From: Candidatus Heimdallarchaeota archaeon
GTDB lineage: Archaea > Asgardarchaeota > Heimdallarchaeia > Heimdallarchaeales > Heimdallarchaeaceae
Length of the DNA stretch: 16,450 bases
Direction of reading: 5' to 3'
NCBI GenBank assembly: GCA_030603505.1
Contig: JAUVXQ010000017.1
Span: 1-16,450, forward strand
Below the pieces are notes generated by a model that was given only the letters and a program-made list of their open reading frames with translations, did not search any database and was not told the DNA's origin. The position numbers were made by a program, and so were the translations under genes. Below, one piece after another: positions 1 through 6,822 of this stretch; the first letter of the stretch is position 1, and every line of letters starts with the position of its first letter.

Positions 1-1140
1 ATGGCAGCATGGATGACTGAAAATTTCACTAAAAAATTCAAACATATTATTATCTCCTCCCAATCAGAGAGTAGTAGAGAATATAGTACTGAGTCATCTT
101 ACTCATTTTACAAAGCAGGACATCCTAAACCTGATAGTCAAAGCCTTCAAGCAGCAGAAGAGGTGTTAAACCTTTTACAGTCTCTGAAAAAGGATGATTT
201 ATGTATATTCTTGATATCTGGAGGTGGGTCATCATTGTTAGATTTTCCAGATTTTAACGTCCCTTTCAATGATTATCTTTTACTTATGGAAACCATATTA
301 TCTTGTGGTGCTCCAATACATGAAATAAATATAGTGCGTAAACATTTCTCAAAAACTAAGGGTGGAAAATTTTGTGTAAATACAAGAGCTTCTATAGTTT
401 CTTTAATAATTTCTGATGTAATAGGAAACGATATTTCCACCATTGCTTCTGGTCCAACCTTTCCTGATAAAACAACTTGGAAAGAATGTTGGCAGATTTT
501 CCATAAATACAGTTTATTTTCTACATTACCTGATTCTATTCTTATTGTCTTAAATAAAGGAATTAACGGTACAGTTCCCGATACACCTTCAGATTCAGTT
601 TTATTTTCTCGAGCTTATAATTTTATGATTAGTGATAATAAACAGCTGTTAGAACAAACAAAAAATGGTTTGAAGAACAATTACACAACCTCAATAGTTG
701 ACCATATGCTTCAAGGAGAAGCTTCTGAAGTTGGTAAGAATCTCGCGTATTTTGCACTCGCTAAATACTCACAGAGAAAGAAAAAATCTGAAAAGGTTTT
801 ATTATTTTTATATGGTGGTGAAACTACAGTAACCCTTAACCCAGAATACAAAGGTAAAGGGGGGAGAAATCAAGAATTAGCTTTGTCCTTTGCTCTTACT
901 ATTAAAAAAGAGATTCCAGTATATTTGATGACATTAGGTACCGATGGTATCGATGGATCTTCGTCTGCTGCTGGAGCAATAGTGGGTCCATTTACATTAT
1001 CCAACTTGCAGAAAAGGGAAAAAGCTTTAAGGTGTTTAGAACAAAATGATTCTAACCGATTCTTTCGATTAGAAAGAGGAGAAATATTAACTGGTCACAC
1101 CGGAACTAATCTTATGGATATCATTATTATTTTAATTTAG
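1..1140 (+). CDS. gckA: Glycerate 2-kinase, MOFRL/GckA family (5' truncated by window edge)
   Basis: ATP-dependent glycerate kinase that, in this family, makes 2-phosphoglycerate from D-glycerate, linking glycerate or serine breakdown and archaeal sugar oxidation to lower glycolysis in the cytoplasm. Visible motifs, numbered from the first codon of the window: AGHPKPD (39-45), SGGGSS (73-78), VRKHFSKTKGG (112-122), SDVIGNDISTIASGP (138-152), YGGET (271-275), GKGGRNQELALS (285-296), GTDGIDGSSSAAGA (313-326) and the closing TGHTGTN (364-370). The C-terminus is complete. The first codon is an ATG, but family members have about 60 or more residues before the segment seen here, where a GKAA-like motif aligns with the opening MAAW; the true start therefore lies outside the window and this Met is internal. 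Its stop is 12 bp from the convergent translin stop. Confidence 0.93.
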   Translation: MAAWMTENFTKKFKHIIISSQSESSREYSTESSYSFYKAGHPKPDSQSLQAAEEVLNLLQSLKKDDLCIFLISGGGSSLLDFPDFNVPFNDYLLLMETILSCGAPIHEINIVRKHFSKTKGGKFCVNTRASIVSLIISDVIGNDISTIASGPTFPDKTTWKECWQIFHKYSLFSTLPDSILIVLNKGINGTVPDTPSDSVLFSRAYNFMISDNKQLLEQTKNGLKNNYTTSIVDHMLQGEASEVGKNLAYFALAKYSQRKKKSEKVLLFLYGGETTVTLNPEYKGKGGRNQELALSFALTIKKEIPVYLMTLGTDGIDGSSSAAGAIVGPFTLSNLQKREKALRCLEQNDSNRFFRLERGEILTGHTGTNLMDIIIILI

Positions 1141-1152
1141 CAAATTATGTAG

Positions 1153-1782
1153 TTAGATATTGTCTTTGTTAATATTTACTCTTATTTTTTCGCTTTGGAT
1201 TGCCCCTAGTAGGTCTGATAACGTTCTTTCAATTAACACTCTAGCTATGTCTTTTTTTCTTCTGAAATCCGAAACTAAATTCTTCCCATAATCAATTTGC
1301 ATGAAAGTGCCATAAATTTCTTTCATTGTATTGTAAACTGATTTTGCATCCTCTATTTCATTATCTAACAGTTTTTCTAATATATATCTCCGTAACTCAC
1401 CTATTAAATCTGCAATACCTAGTAAGTAAGTCTGTTCTGTTACCTTAAGTTCCTCTACCGTAGAAAATTTTCCTTTTTCTACGATATCAAGGAGCAATTT
1501 AGCTTCGGTATATTCTTGTAGAGCTACGTTAACTAACCCTAATTGGTAAAAAAAAGGTTCTGTTTCAAGAATTTTAGTCAATTCAATTAAATTATTTTCT
1601 GCCTTTTCCAAATTCTGTTCGGTTTGATTAATTTGTTTTCTATGAAAACTTTCGATACTTCTTCCCGAGTACTTCACAACATCACGGGATAATCTCATTA
1701 AATCGTCTCTGATTTCATTAAGTGAAACCAATCTTCTTTCTATCTTTTCTGATAAAGTCTGAAATATTGATGTATCTATCAT
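1153..1782 (-). CDS. Archaeal translin/TRAX-family RNA-binding protein
   Basis: All-helical protein of the translin superfamily (COG2178). Eukaryotic translin-TRAX (C3PO) is an endoribonuclease acting on small RNA passenger strands and tRNA fragments, and archaeal homologues form TRAX-like octamers with RNase activity. Family signatures, numbered from a frame two codons longer: RDDLMRLSRDVVKYSGRSI (27-45), ALQEYTEAK (89-97), YLLGIADLIGELRR (121-134), IYGTFMQIDY (158-167) and RRKKDIARVLIERTLSDL (176-193). Glu92, Glu95 and Asp127 sit where the TRAX catalytic Glu/Glu/Asp residues lie, so nuclease activity is plausible (inference). Length of about 209 aa is normal for archaeal members. I chose ATG at 1782 over the in-frame TTG at 1788 because ATG is the ordinary start and no SD favours the TTG. 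Convergent with glycerate kinase, divergent from the polyprenyl synthase. Confidence 0.88.
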   Translation of the reverse strand: MIDTSIFQTLSEKIERRLVSLNEIRDDLMRLSRDVVKYSGRSIESFHRKQINQTEQNLEKAENNLIELTKILETEPFFYQLGLVNVALQEYTEAKLLLDIVEKGKFSTVEELKVTEQTYLLGIADLIGELRRYILEKLLDNEIEDAKSVYNTMKEIYGTFMQIDYGKNLVSDFRRKKDIARVLIERTLSDLLGAIQSEKIRVNINKDNI

Positions 1783-1840
1783 TGTCAAGTAATCTCTAAT
1801 AAAGGATTACTAATATCTTATGATTAGGTAAAGTTGACTT

Positions 1841-1870
1841 AAAAAGCAAAAGGATTAATACTTGCTTTTT
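1841..1870. repeat. 9-bp perfect inverted repeat in the divergent intergenic region
   Basis: AAAAAGCAA at 1841-1849 is matched by its exact reverse complement TTGCTTTTT at 1862-1870, with a 12-nt spacer, followed by two more T residues. It lies between the divergent translin and polyprenyl synthase genes and ends 18 nt before the synthase SD (AGAGGT, 1889-1894). It could be an operator covering both promoters or a hairpin in the synthase leader. In so AT-rich a region part of the symmetry may be chance; the GC pair in each arm argues mildly against that. Confidence 0.35.
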
Positions 1871-1902
1871 TTCGTTCTAATGAAACCAAGAGGTAATTTT
1901 CA

Positions 1903-2976
1903 ATGACGAAAGAATCTTTTGAAAATCTAAGGGTTAACATTGATTCGGCGCTTCAAGATTTTATGAATGATCAATCATTAACGATTAGAGATAATGAATT
2001 TTTCACTTACTACTATGAACAAATTAGTAAATTTTTATTCTCAGGAGGAAAGAGGTTTCGACCGGTATTAATGGCTGTTTCTGCTGCTGCTGTTAATCCC
2101 AAAATTTTGGGAAAAGATCTATTTTGTGTTTCTCTTTCACTCGAGCTTTTGCATAACGCTAGTTTAATTCATGACGATATCATGGATAAAGCTGAATCTA
2201 GACGAGGAATAAAGGCATTTCATTGTACTTTTCGAGACTATGCAACAGAAATGTATTCATCAAAAAACACTGATGTTTTGAATTATGGCTTATCCATGGG
2301 TATATTGGGAGGAGATTTTGCATATAATCTAGCATATAAAGCGATTCAAGAAGGTAAATTCAGCGCAGAAACTAAGCTAAAAGCCTACCAAGAGTTTAAT
2401 GAAGGTTTTATGAGTATCGTAAAGGGTGTTATTTTAGAAACAGATATGATGAACAAGTTCGAAGTAACTGAAAAACAATATATAGAAATGAATAAAAGAA
2501 AAACAGCTGCTTTATTCGAGAAATCAGCTCGAATAGGGGCAATATTTGCTGGTGGAACAGAGTCTCAAATTGAAAACCTTGGAAATTACGGAAAGAATGC
2601 AGGAATAGCTTTTCAAATAGTTGATGATGTTATTGGAACTTTTGGTGATCCTGCAAAAACAGGTAAGCCTGTAGATAGCGATATTAAGGAAGGAAAGAAA
2701 ACTATTTTACTAATTAAAGCGATAGAGAATTCCACAGAAGAACAACAGAAAATTCTCTCCAAGATTGTAGGCAATCGTAATGCAACCCAGGAGGAAATAG
2801 AGCAAGTGTGCATAATAATGAAAGAAACAGGAGCTGTGGACTATGCTAAAAAGAAGGCAGATGAGCTTTATAAAATGTCAATTGATTTCTTAGAAAAAGC
2901 TAGCCCTAAATTAAATGTACATTATAAGGAACTTCTTATCAATATTAGTAAAATGGGCGTATATAGAGAAAAGTAG
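1903..2976 (+). CDS. Polyprenyl (geranylgeranyl-type) diphosphate synthase, trans-isoprenyl synthase
   Basis: Condenses isopentenyl diphosphate with allylic diphosphates to give geranylgeranyl diphosphate or longer trans-polyprenyl chains, precursors of archaeal ether lipids and of primers for cis-prenyltransferases. Visible motifs: GGKRFRP (48-54), first Asp-rich motif DDIMD at 91-95 with the following RRG, the KTAALFEKSARIGA helix (200-213), and the second Asp-rich motif around DDVIGTFGD (241-249) followed by KTGKPVDSDIKEGKKT (252-267). Small residues (Ala86, Ser87) lie four to five positions before the first motif, which fits a C20 or longer product rather than C15, but chain length cannot be fixed by eye. 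Length of 357 aa is normal. ATG at 1903 is preceded by AGAGGT with 8-nt spacing. CinA-like and GPN genes follow on the same strand. Confidence 0.92.
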   Translation: MTKESFENLRVNIDSALQDFMNDQSLTIRDNEFFTYYYEQISKFLFSGGKRFRPVLMAVSAAAVNPKILGKDLFCVSLSLELLHNASLIHDDIMDKAESRRGIKAFHCTFRDYATEMYSSKNTDVLNYGLSMGILGGDFAYNLAYKAIQEGKFSAETKLKAYQEFNEGFMSIVKGVILETDMMNKFEVTEKQYIEMNKRKTAALFEKSARIGAIFAGGTESQIENLGNYGKNAGIAFQIVDDVIGTFGDPAKTGKPVDSDIKEGKKTILLIKAIENSTEEQQKILSKIVGNRNATQEEIEQVCIIMKETGAVDYAKKKADELYKMSIDFLEKASPKLNVHYKELLINISKMGVYREK

Positions 2977-2981
2977 TTTAT

Positions 2982-2987
2982 AGGTGA
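2982..2987 (+). promoter_or_regulatory. Shine-Dalgarno sequence that decides the CinA-like start
   Basis: AGGTGA, complementary to the 3' end of archaeal 16S rRNA, lies just after the polyprenyl synthase stop. It is 6 nt before CTG (2994) and 3 nt before ATT (2991), both in frame with the CinA-like protein. The TGA inside it (2985-2987) is the in-frame stop that bounds the reading frame upstream, so no ATG, GTG or TTG can serve before the conserved N-terminus. Confidence 0.6.
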
Positions 2988-2993
2988 AATATT

Positions 2994-3785
2994 CTGTCTT
3001 CCCAAATTTGCGAGATTGTCTGTTTAGGTACCGAACTATTAATTGGTGCTACTGTTAACACAAATGCAACATTTATTGGAAAACACTTAACTAAAATGGG
3101 ATTTGAAGTAAGAAGAATTACATGTATTAGAGATGATTTAGAATTAGCAGTGGAATTTTTTCATGGATTATTTGAAAGGAAACCCAATGTTGTTATAGTT
3201 TCTGGTGGTTTAGGACCCACTTATGATGACATACAACTTGCTGTAATATCAAAAGCTACCAATATTGAAATTGACGAAAATCAAGAAGCTTTAGAACAAG
3301 TCAGGGAATATTATAAAGCAAAAGGTTTAGAGTTGACTAAGGAGAGAAGAAAGATGGCTAACATGCCAATAAACTCAACAGTTCTTGATAACAAGGTTGG
3401 AGGTGCCCCTGGATGTTTAATCCAATATGAAAACATCGATATCTTTTGCTTACCTGGTGTTCCAAGCGAAATGAAAGATATTTTTACTAGACACATAATC
3501 CCTTTCCTGTCTTCAAAAGGATATGACAAACTATACGAGATTAAGTTTCGTGTTCTAAACTGTTTTGAAAGTCAACTTGCTCCTTTTATCAACCAAATAA
3601 AAGGAAAATTTCCTTTATTGTATATAAAATCTCATCCAGTACATGAAGAATCAACAGGAATAGTATTTCACTTATCAGGTTTTGGAGATGAAGCTAAAAA
3701 GAATATACATAAAGCCAGAAAAGTGCTAGAACAACTGTTTGTGAATAATATAAAATCAGTTGAAATTGAAAATATTCGAGAATGA
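2994..3785 (+). CDS. CinA N-terminal-type (COG1058) molybdopterin-binding-fold protein, apparent non-AUG start
   Basis: Stand-alone MoCF-biosynthesis-fold domain of the CinA family. Related proteins are tied to NAD by-product repair (ADP-ribose or NMN-related hydrolysis) or are uncharacterised; the C-terminal NMN deamidase domain is absent, as is common in archaea. Numbered from CTG 2994: GTELLIG (12-18), VNTNA (21-25), IRDD (45-48), VSGGLGPTYDD (69-79), GGAPG (136-140) and LPGVPSEM (153-160). The first ATG (3096) would remove GTELLIG and VNTNA, the family's N-terminal hallmark, so the gene must start earlier, and only CTG 2994 or ATT 2991 lie between the upstream in-frame stop and the motif; CTG has the better SD spacing. 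This makes a protein of about 263 aa. Starts 17 nt after the synthase stop and overlaps the GPN gene by 4 nt (ATGA). A sequencing error near 2988 is the alternative. Confidence 0.8.
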   Translation: MSSQICEIVCLGTELLIGATVNTNATFIGKHLTKMGFEVRRITCIRDDLELAVEFFHGLFERKPNVVIVSGGLGPTYDDIQLAVISKATNIEIDENQEALEQVREYYKAKGLELTKERRKMANMPINSTVLDNKVGGAPGCLIQYENIDIFCLPGVPSEMKDIFTRHIIPFLSSKGYDKLYEIKFRVLNCFESQLAPFINQIKGKFPLLYIKSHPVHEESTGIVFHLSGFGDEAKKNIHKARKVLEQLFVNNIKSVEIENIRE

Positions 3786-4570
3786 GAAAAATGGCTCAAA
3801 GATATTATACAATTTTTATGCTTGGGACAGCAGGAAGTGGTAAAACATTTCTCACGAGAACTTTAAATGACTGGTTCGATGATAGACGTCTAGATGTTGC
3901 GACTCTAAACTTAGATGCTGGAGTACGTAGATTACCATATAATCCAGATATCGATGTAAGAGATATCATCGATATTGATGAATTAATCGATAAATATCAA
4001 CTTGGACCAAATGGGGCGATGATAGCCAGTATGGATCTTATTGCAACGAAAATTGACAAGATTAAATCTGAAATCGACTATTTGAAACCAGAATACTTGC
4101 TTATTGATACTCCAGGGCAGATAGAACTTTTTGCATATCGAAGTAGTGGTCGTCTAGTTTCTTCTATTATAGCAGAAGAAAGTCAATCTGTGTCTGTATT
4201 CTTAATCGATCCTTCACTTATAATACGTCCTGAAGGATTCTCAAGTCTATTACTTCTTAGTGTTTCTATTGCTTTCCAACTTTCACTTCCACAAATAGTA
4301 GCAATCTCAAAGGAAGACCTTATCGAAAAACAACAATTGGAGAGACTTGAAAGATGGATTGAAGAACCTTCGACACTTATTGCTGATATAAGGCAAATCC
4401 AAAATATTTCTCTCACGCAACAGCTTAGTCTAAGTGTTATTGATTTGTTAAATCAGTTTAAAGTAACGGGTGAACTGCTCCCTATCAGTTCTCAAAGTGG
4501 ATTTAATATTGATACTCTTGTTGGTATAATTGAAAGAGAATTTGGAGAAAAAGATGATTTTTATGAATGA
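3782..4570 (+). CDS. GPN-loop GTPase
   Basis: Archaeal member of the GPN-loop GTPase family (COG1100-like, Pfam ATP_bind_1). Eukaryotic paralogues Gpn1-3 help assemble and import RNA polymerase II; the archaeal role is not settled. Visible: Walker A GTAGSGKT (15-22), NLDAG (43-47), the diagnostic Gly-Pro-Asn insertion LGPNGAM (74-80), G3 motif DTPGQIELF (109-117), guanine-specificity motif SKEDL (176-180), and a late SQSGFNI segment as the G5 region. Length of 262 aa is typical and the protein looks complete. The ATG at 3782 overlaps the CinA-like stop as ATGA, pointing to translational coupling; ATG 3791 (Met4) is an alternative start giving MAQRYYT. The gene ends 13 bp from the convergent cis-prenyltransferase stop. 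Confidence 0.93.
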   Translation: MRKMAQRYYTIFMLGTAGSGKTFLTRTLNDWFDDRRLDVATLNLDAGVRRLPYNPDIDVRDIIDIDELIDKYQLGPNGAMIASMDLIATKIDKIKSEIDYLKPEYLLIDTPGQIELFAYRSSGRLVSSIIAEESQSVSVFLIDPSLIIRPEGFSSLLLLSVSIAFQLSLPQIVAISKEDLIEKQQLERLERWIEEPSTLIADIRQIQNISLTQQLSLSVIDLLNQFKVTGELLPISSQSGFNIDTLVGIIEREFGEKDDFYE

Positions 4571-4583
4571 AACAAATTCAAAA

Positions 4584-5366
4584 CTACTCGCCAAATCGCC
4601 TTTGTCTTCTTTGATATGTTCTTACGGCTCTCCAAAGATCAATTTTTCTAAACAAAGGCCAGTTAACCTCAGCAAAATAATATTCTGAATATGCTGATTG
4701 CCAAAGCAGAAAACCAGATAATCTTTCTTCGCCGGATGTTCGAATGATTAATTCAGGATCAGGTAATCCATTGGTGTAAAGATATTTGTTTATTAACTCC
4801 TCATTTATTTCTTCATCACTAAGATTTCCCTCTTTTGATTCATAAATGATTCTTTTCAGAGCATCCACTATTTCAGCTCTCCCACCATATGCCATGCATA
4901 TATTTAATCTGTAATTGTTATACTCTTTTGTAGCACTTTCTGTTAATTCTATCTCTTTTTGAATCTCTTTTGGTAACATTGAAAGTCTTCCTAAAACTTT
5001 GATGCTCACCTTGTTCTTGTGAATTCGAGGGTCTTCTCTAATTTGAATCAGTTTATTTTTTGCTAGATTCATAATTATGTCAACTTGCTTTTTATCTCTG
5101 GAAAAATTGTCTGTAGAAAAAATCCAGCATGAAACAACTTTCACACCAAGGTCCCATATCCAATCCAGAACTTCTTCAAGCTTCTCAGCTCCCAACTCAT
5201 AACCTACTTCGTAAACTACACCTAACTTTCTGCTTGCACGACGATTGCCGTCTAAAATAATACCTATATGTTCTGGGACATTGCCTTCTTTTATTTCTGA
5301 TTTTAATTTCTTTTCATAAATCTTATAGATAAATTTCGGGACTAACCAGTACATAAAAGTCACCAT
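4584..5366 (-). CDS. uppS: Cis-prenyltransferase (UppS/dehydrodolichyl-diphosphate synthase family)
   Basis: Adds isopentenyl units in cis to an allylic diphosphate, making the polyprenyl/dolichyl carrier for protein glycosylation and surface glycans at the inner face of the membrane. Visible: amphipathic N-terminal helix (about 10-25), PEHIGIILDGNRR (31-43) with catalytic Asp39, FSTDNFSR (83-90), NICMAYGGRAEI (155-166), DPELIIRTSGEERLSGFLLW (203-222) and the terminal RRFGE. In the IPP-site segment usually GHxxG the sequence is GYELG (55-59): the His is Tyr56. All other catalytic and diphosphate-binding Arg/Asp residues are present, so it is probably active. Length of 260 aa is normal. Start ATG 5366 gives a natural N-terminus. 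The stop faces the GPN gene across 13 bp; the NYN-like gene lies upstream on the same strand with a 113-bp gap. Confidence 0.92.
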   Translation of the reverse strand: MVTFMYWLVPKFIYKIYEKKLKSEIKEGNVPEHIGIILDGNRRASRKLGVVYEVGYELGAEKLEEVLDWIWDLGVKVVSCWIFSTDNFSRDKKQVDIIMNLAKNKLIQIREDPRIHKNKVSIKVLGRLSMLPKEIQKEIELTESATKEYNNYRLNICMAYGGRAEIVDALKRIIYESKEGNLSDEEINEELINKYLYTNGLPDPELIIRTSGEERLSGFLLWQSAYSEYYFAEVNWPLFRKIDLWRAVRTYQRRQRRFGE

Positions 5367-5479
5367 TGGTAATTACTAATATTTCGAAACTATGCCGTTC
5401 TGGCAATTCTTAATCAACATTTTCTTTGCTATTTTTAAGCAATTGGAAGATTGTTTTTTTGAAGCGTATTTTTATGTCC

Positions 5480-5938
5480 TCATTTTTTATTATCTGATAA
5501 ATCCTTAAGAGTTATTAAGTAATCGATATATGGTGTGTAATTCTTAACTTCCTCTTTTGAAGGACATACTAATAATACCTCAACTTTCTCTCGAGCTGCG
5601 ATTACTACAGGAAGTAAAGAATCATCATTTATTCCTATACAAATAACATCCATTTTCTGAGAATTCAGTATATCTAAAACCTCTAAAGTGAGATGGATGT
5701 CATTATTAGAGGGAACAATAATTGGGGATATACCTTTACTAATAAACATGACATGAATTTCAGAAGATAATTGTTGATCAAAGATAACGATATTCTTCCT
5801 TATGCTTCCAATTTGCTGAATCTGATCTAATAGTTGTTCAATCTTCAAAGGATTTATAGAAGTCATTAAATTTCCCGTAAAAACGCATCCTATACTTTTT
5901 TCATGTCTTCTTAAAATTTTTAGGACCCGTTGAGACAT
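5480..5938 (-). CDS. NYN-domain (PIN-like, LabA/DUF88, TIGR00288-like) protein with altered acidic residues
   Basis: About 152 aa with a Rossmann-like pattern that I match to the archaeal NYN family (TIGR00288), whose canonical members are predicted metal-dependent ribonucleases. Correspondences, numbered from the longer TTG frame: CVFTGNLM (21-28) in place of the usual IDGPN, a long helix, SNNDIHLTLEVLDIL (80-94) matching the D-x-x-x-x-E helix, DVICIGINDDSLLPVV (99-114) in place of the usual SxDxDF segment, and DYLITL near the end. The first catalytic Asp is replaced (Thr24 of FTGN) and the SxDxDF motif is shifted or degraded (NDDS), so catalysis is doubtful. This is fold recognition by eye. 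ATG 5938 is preferred to TTG 5947, because a TATA box at 5966-5974 predicts transcription starting near 5944. Ends 113 bp before the cis-prenyltransferase. Confidence 0.6.
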   Translation of the reverse strand: MSQRVLKILRRHEKSIGCVFTGNLMTSINPLKIEQLLDQIQQIGSIRKNIVIFDQQLSSEIHVMFISKGISPIIVPSNNDIHLTLEVLDILNSQKMDVICIGINDDSLLPVVIAAREKVEVLLVCPSKEEVKNYTPYIDYLITLKDLSDNKK

Positions 5939-5965
5939 CGACTTCAAGAAAGTAGATATTTACAT

Positions 5966-5974
5966 CTATTTATA
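5966..5974 (-). promoter_or_regulatory. TATA box of the NYN-like gene
   Basis: Read on the minus strand this is TATAAATAG, close to the archaeal TATA consensus, centred about 32 nt before ATG 5938. It predicts a transcript start near 5944 and so a nearly leaderless mRNA starting at the ATG; TTG 5947 would fall at or before the transcript start. Confidence 0.55.
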
Positions 5975-6214
5975 CATTCGTCTTAAATCAACACGCATGG
6001 CATCACATAAATTATTACGGGGTTAACAAATCTTAAGTTAGCTTTTACTTTTGATTAATAGAGATTAATTGTATATTTATTATGCTTTTAAAGTGAAACC
6101 TCTATTAAATAACGTGATGGATAAAGAGAAAAAATAACCTATGTAAAGAATTCCTCTTGCCAGTCTGAATAGATTTAATAATGTGAAAGAGAAAATACTA
6201 ACAAAATAGCGGAA
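5975..6214. other. Divergent intergenic region without a gene
   Basis: The whole gap between the NYN-like and Roadblock starts is about 319 bp (5939-6257). Apart from the two TATA elements listed separately it holds no convincing reading frame, tRNA, or strong hairpin. There are extra A/T-rich patches (for example TATATTTAT near 6070) that could be secondary promoter elements, and the gap is larger than most in this tightly packed window, leaving room for regulator binding or a small RNA. Confidence 0.4.
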
Positions 6215-6222
6215 TTTATAAA
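6215..6222 (+). promoter_or_regulatory. TATA box with BRE-like purines, Roadblock promoter
   Basis: TTTATAAA preceded directly by GCGGAA, a purine-rich BRE-like element. Centre is about 39 nt before ATG 6258, placing transcription start near 6245 and a leader of roughly 13 nt. This is the best-looking promoter of the window. Confidence 0.6.
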
Positions 6223-6257
6223 TCCTCTTTGACTAATATAATAAAGGGTAGTGCGAA

Positions 6258-6647
6258 ATGGCTTTTGGTATAACATTCGAAAACAAAACAACAGAATTAA
6301 AAACTGCTCTAGCAGATTTAAAAATAAAAGTTCCAGAGATAGAAAGCGCGGCAATTGTATCAATTGAAGGCCTCCCTATAGCTTCTGTACTCCCTCAAGA
6401 GATTGAAGAAGCTCGTCTTGCAGCTATGACTGCAGCAATGTTGTCTCTTGGTGAAAGAGTAGCTCAAGAAATGCAAAGAGGAGAACTAGAAAAGATTTTC
6501 ATAGAAGGAGCTTATGGTTACATCATTACTATCTCTGCAGGAGCAAATGCTGTACTTACTGTGTCAGCGAGAAAAGAAGCAAAACTTGGCTTAGTCTTCT
6601 TAGATATGGCACGTGCTTCACAAGAAGTTGAACGTTTATTGACATGA
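6258..6647 (+). CDS. Roadblock/LC7-domain protein (stand-alone)
   Basis: Single Roadblock/LC7 domain over nearly all 129 residues. The family dimerises and regulates small GTPases: MglB acts on bacterial MglA and the eukaryotic Ragulator LC7 subunits on Rag GTPases. Visible: N-terminal helix ending VPEIESAA (25-32), the strand-turn IVSIEGLPIASVLP (33-46), helix EEARLAAMTAAMLSLGERV (50-68), strand IFIEGAYGYIITISAG (80-95), AVLTVSARKEAKLGLVFLDM (98-117) and a closing helix. The pattern is typical of archaeal Roadblock proteins. It is monocistronic with its own strong TATA/BRE promoter, well away from the GTPase operon at 15256-16150, so it may serve a GTPase encoded elsewhere or act in trans with that one (inference). 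Confidence 0.93.
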   Translation: MAFGITFENKTTELKTALADLKIKVPEIESAAIVSIEGLPIASVLPQEIEEARLAAMTAAMLSLGERVAQEMQRGELEKIFIEGAYGYIITISAGANAVLTVSARKEAKLGLVFLDMARASQEVERLLT

Positions 6648-6787
6648 CCCAAGTGTAAGGTACATATGTTGTACATAAAAACAAGCTGATATTATATTTT
6701 CAATTATTTCTTTCTCTTGCATTGCTTACTATTATCTGTAGTTTTTCTTTTACATTGTTTTTCTCAACACTCACATTACGAAAAGTC

Positions 6788-6795
6788 TTTAAAAA
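6788..6795 (+). promoter_or_regulatory. TATA-like element of the COG1340 coiled-coil gene
   Basis: TTTAAAAA centred about 31 nt before ATG 6823. The predicted transcript start (near 6817) lies after TTG 6814 and just before ATG 6823/6826, favouring one of the ATGs as the start of a nearly leaderless message. Confidence 0.4.
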
Positions 6796-6822
6796 CTACT
6801 TATTCTTCCTCTTTTGTGTAAT

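Noticed and set aside
3096..3785. ATG 3096 as the start of the CinA-like gene
   Set aside because: It removes the GTELLIG and VNTNA motifs, which are encoded in frame just upstream behind a good SD.
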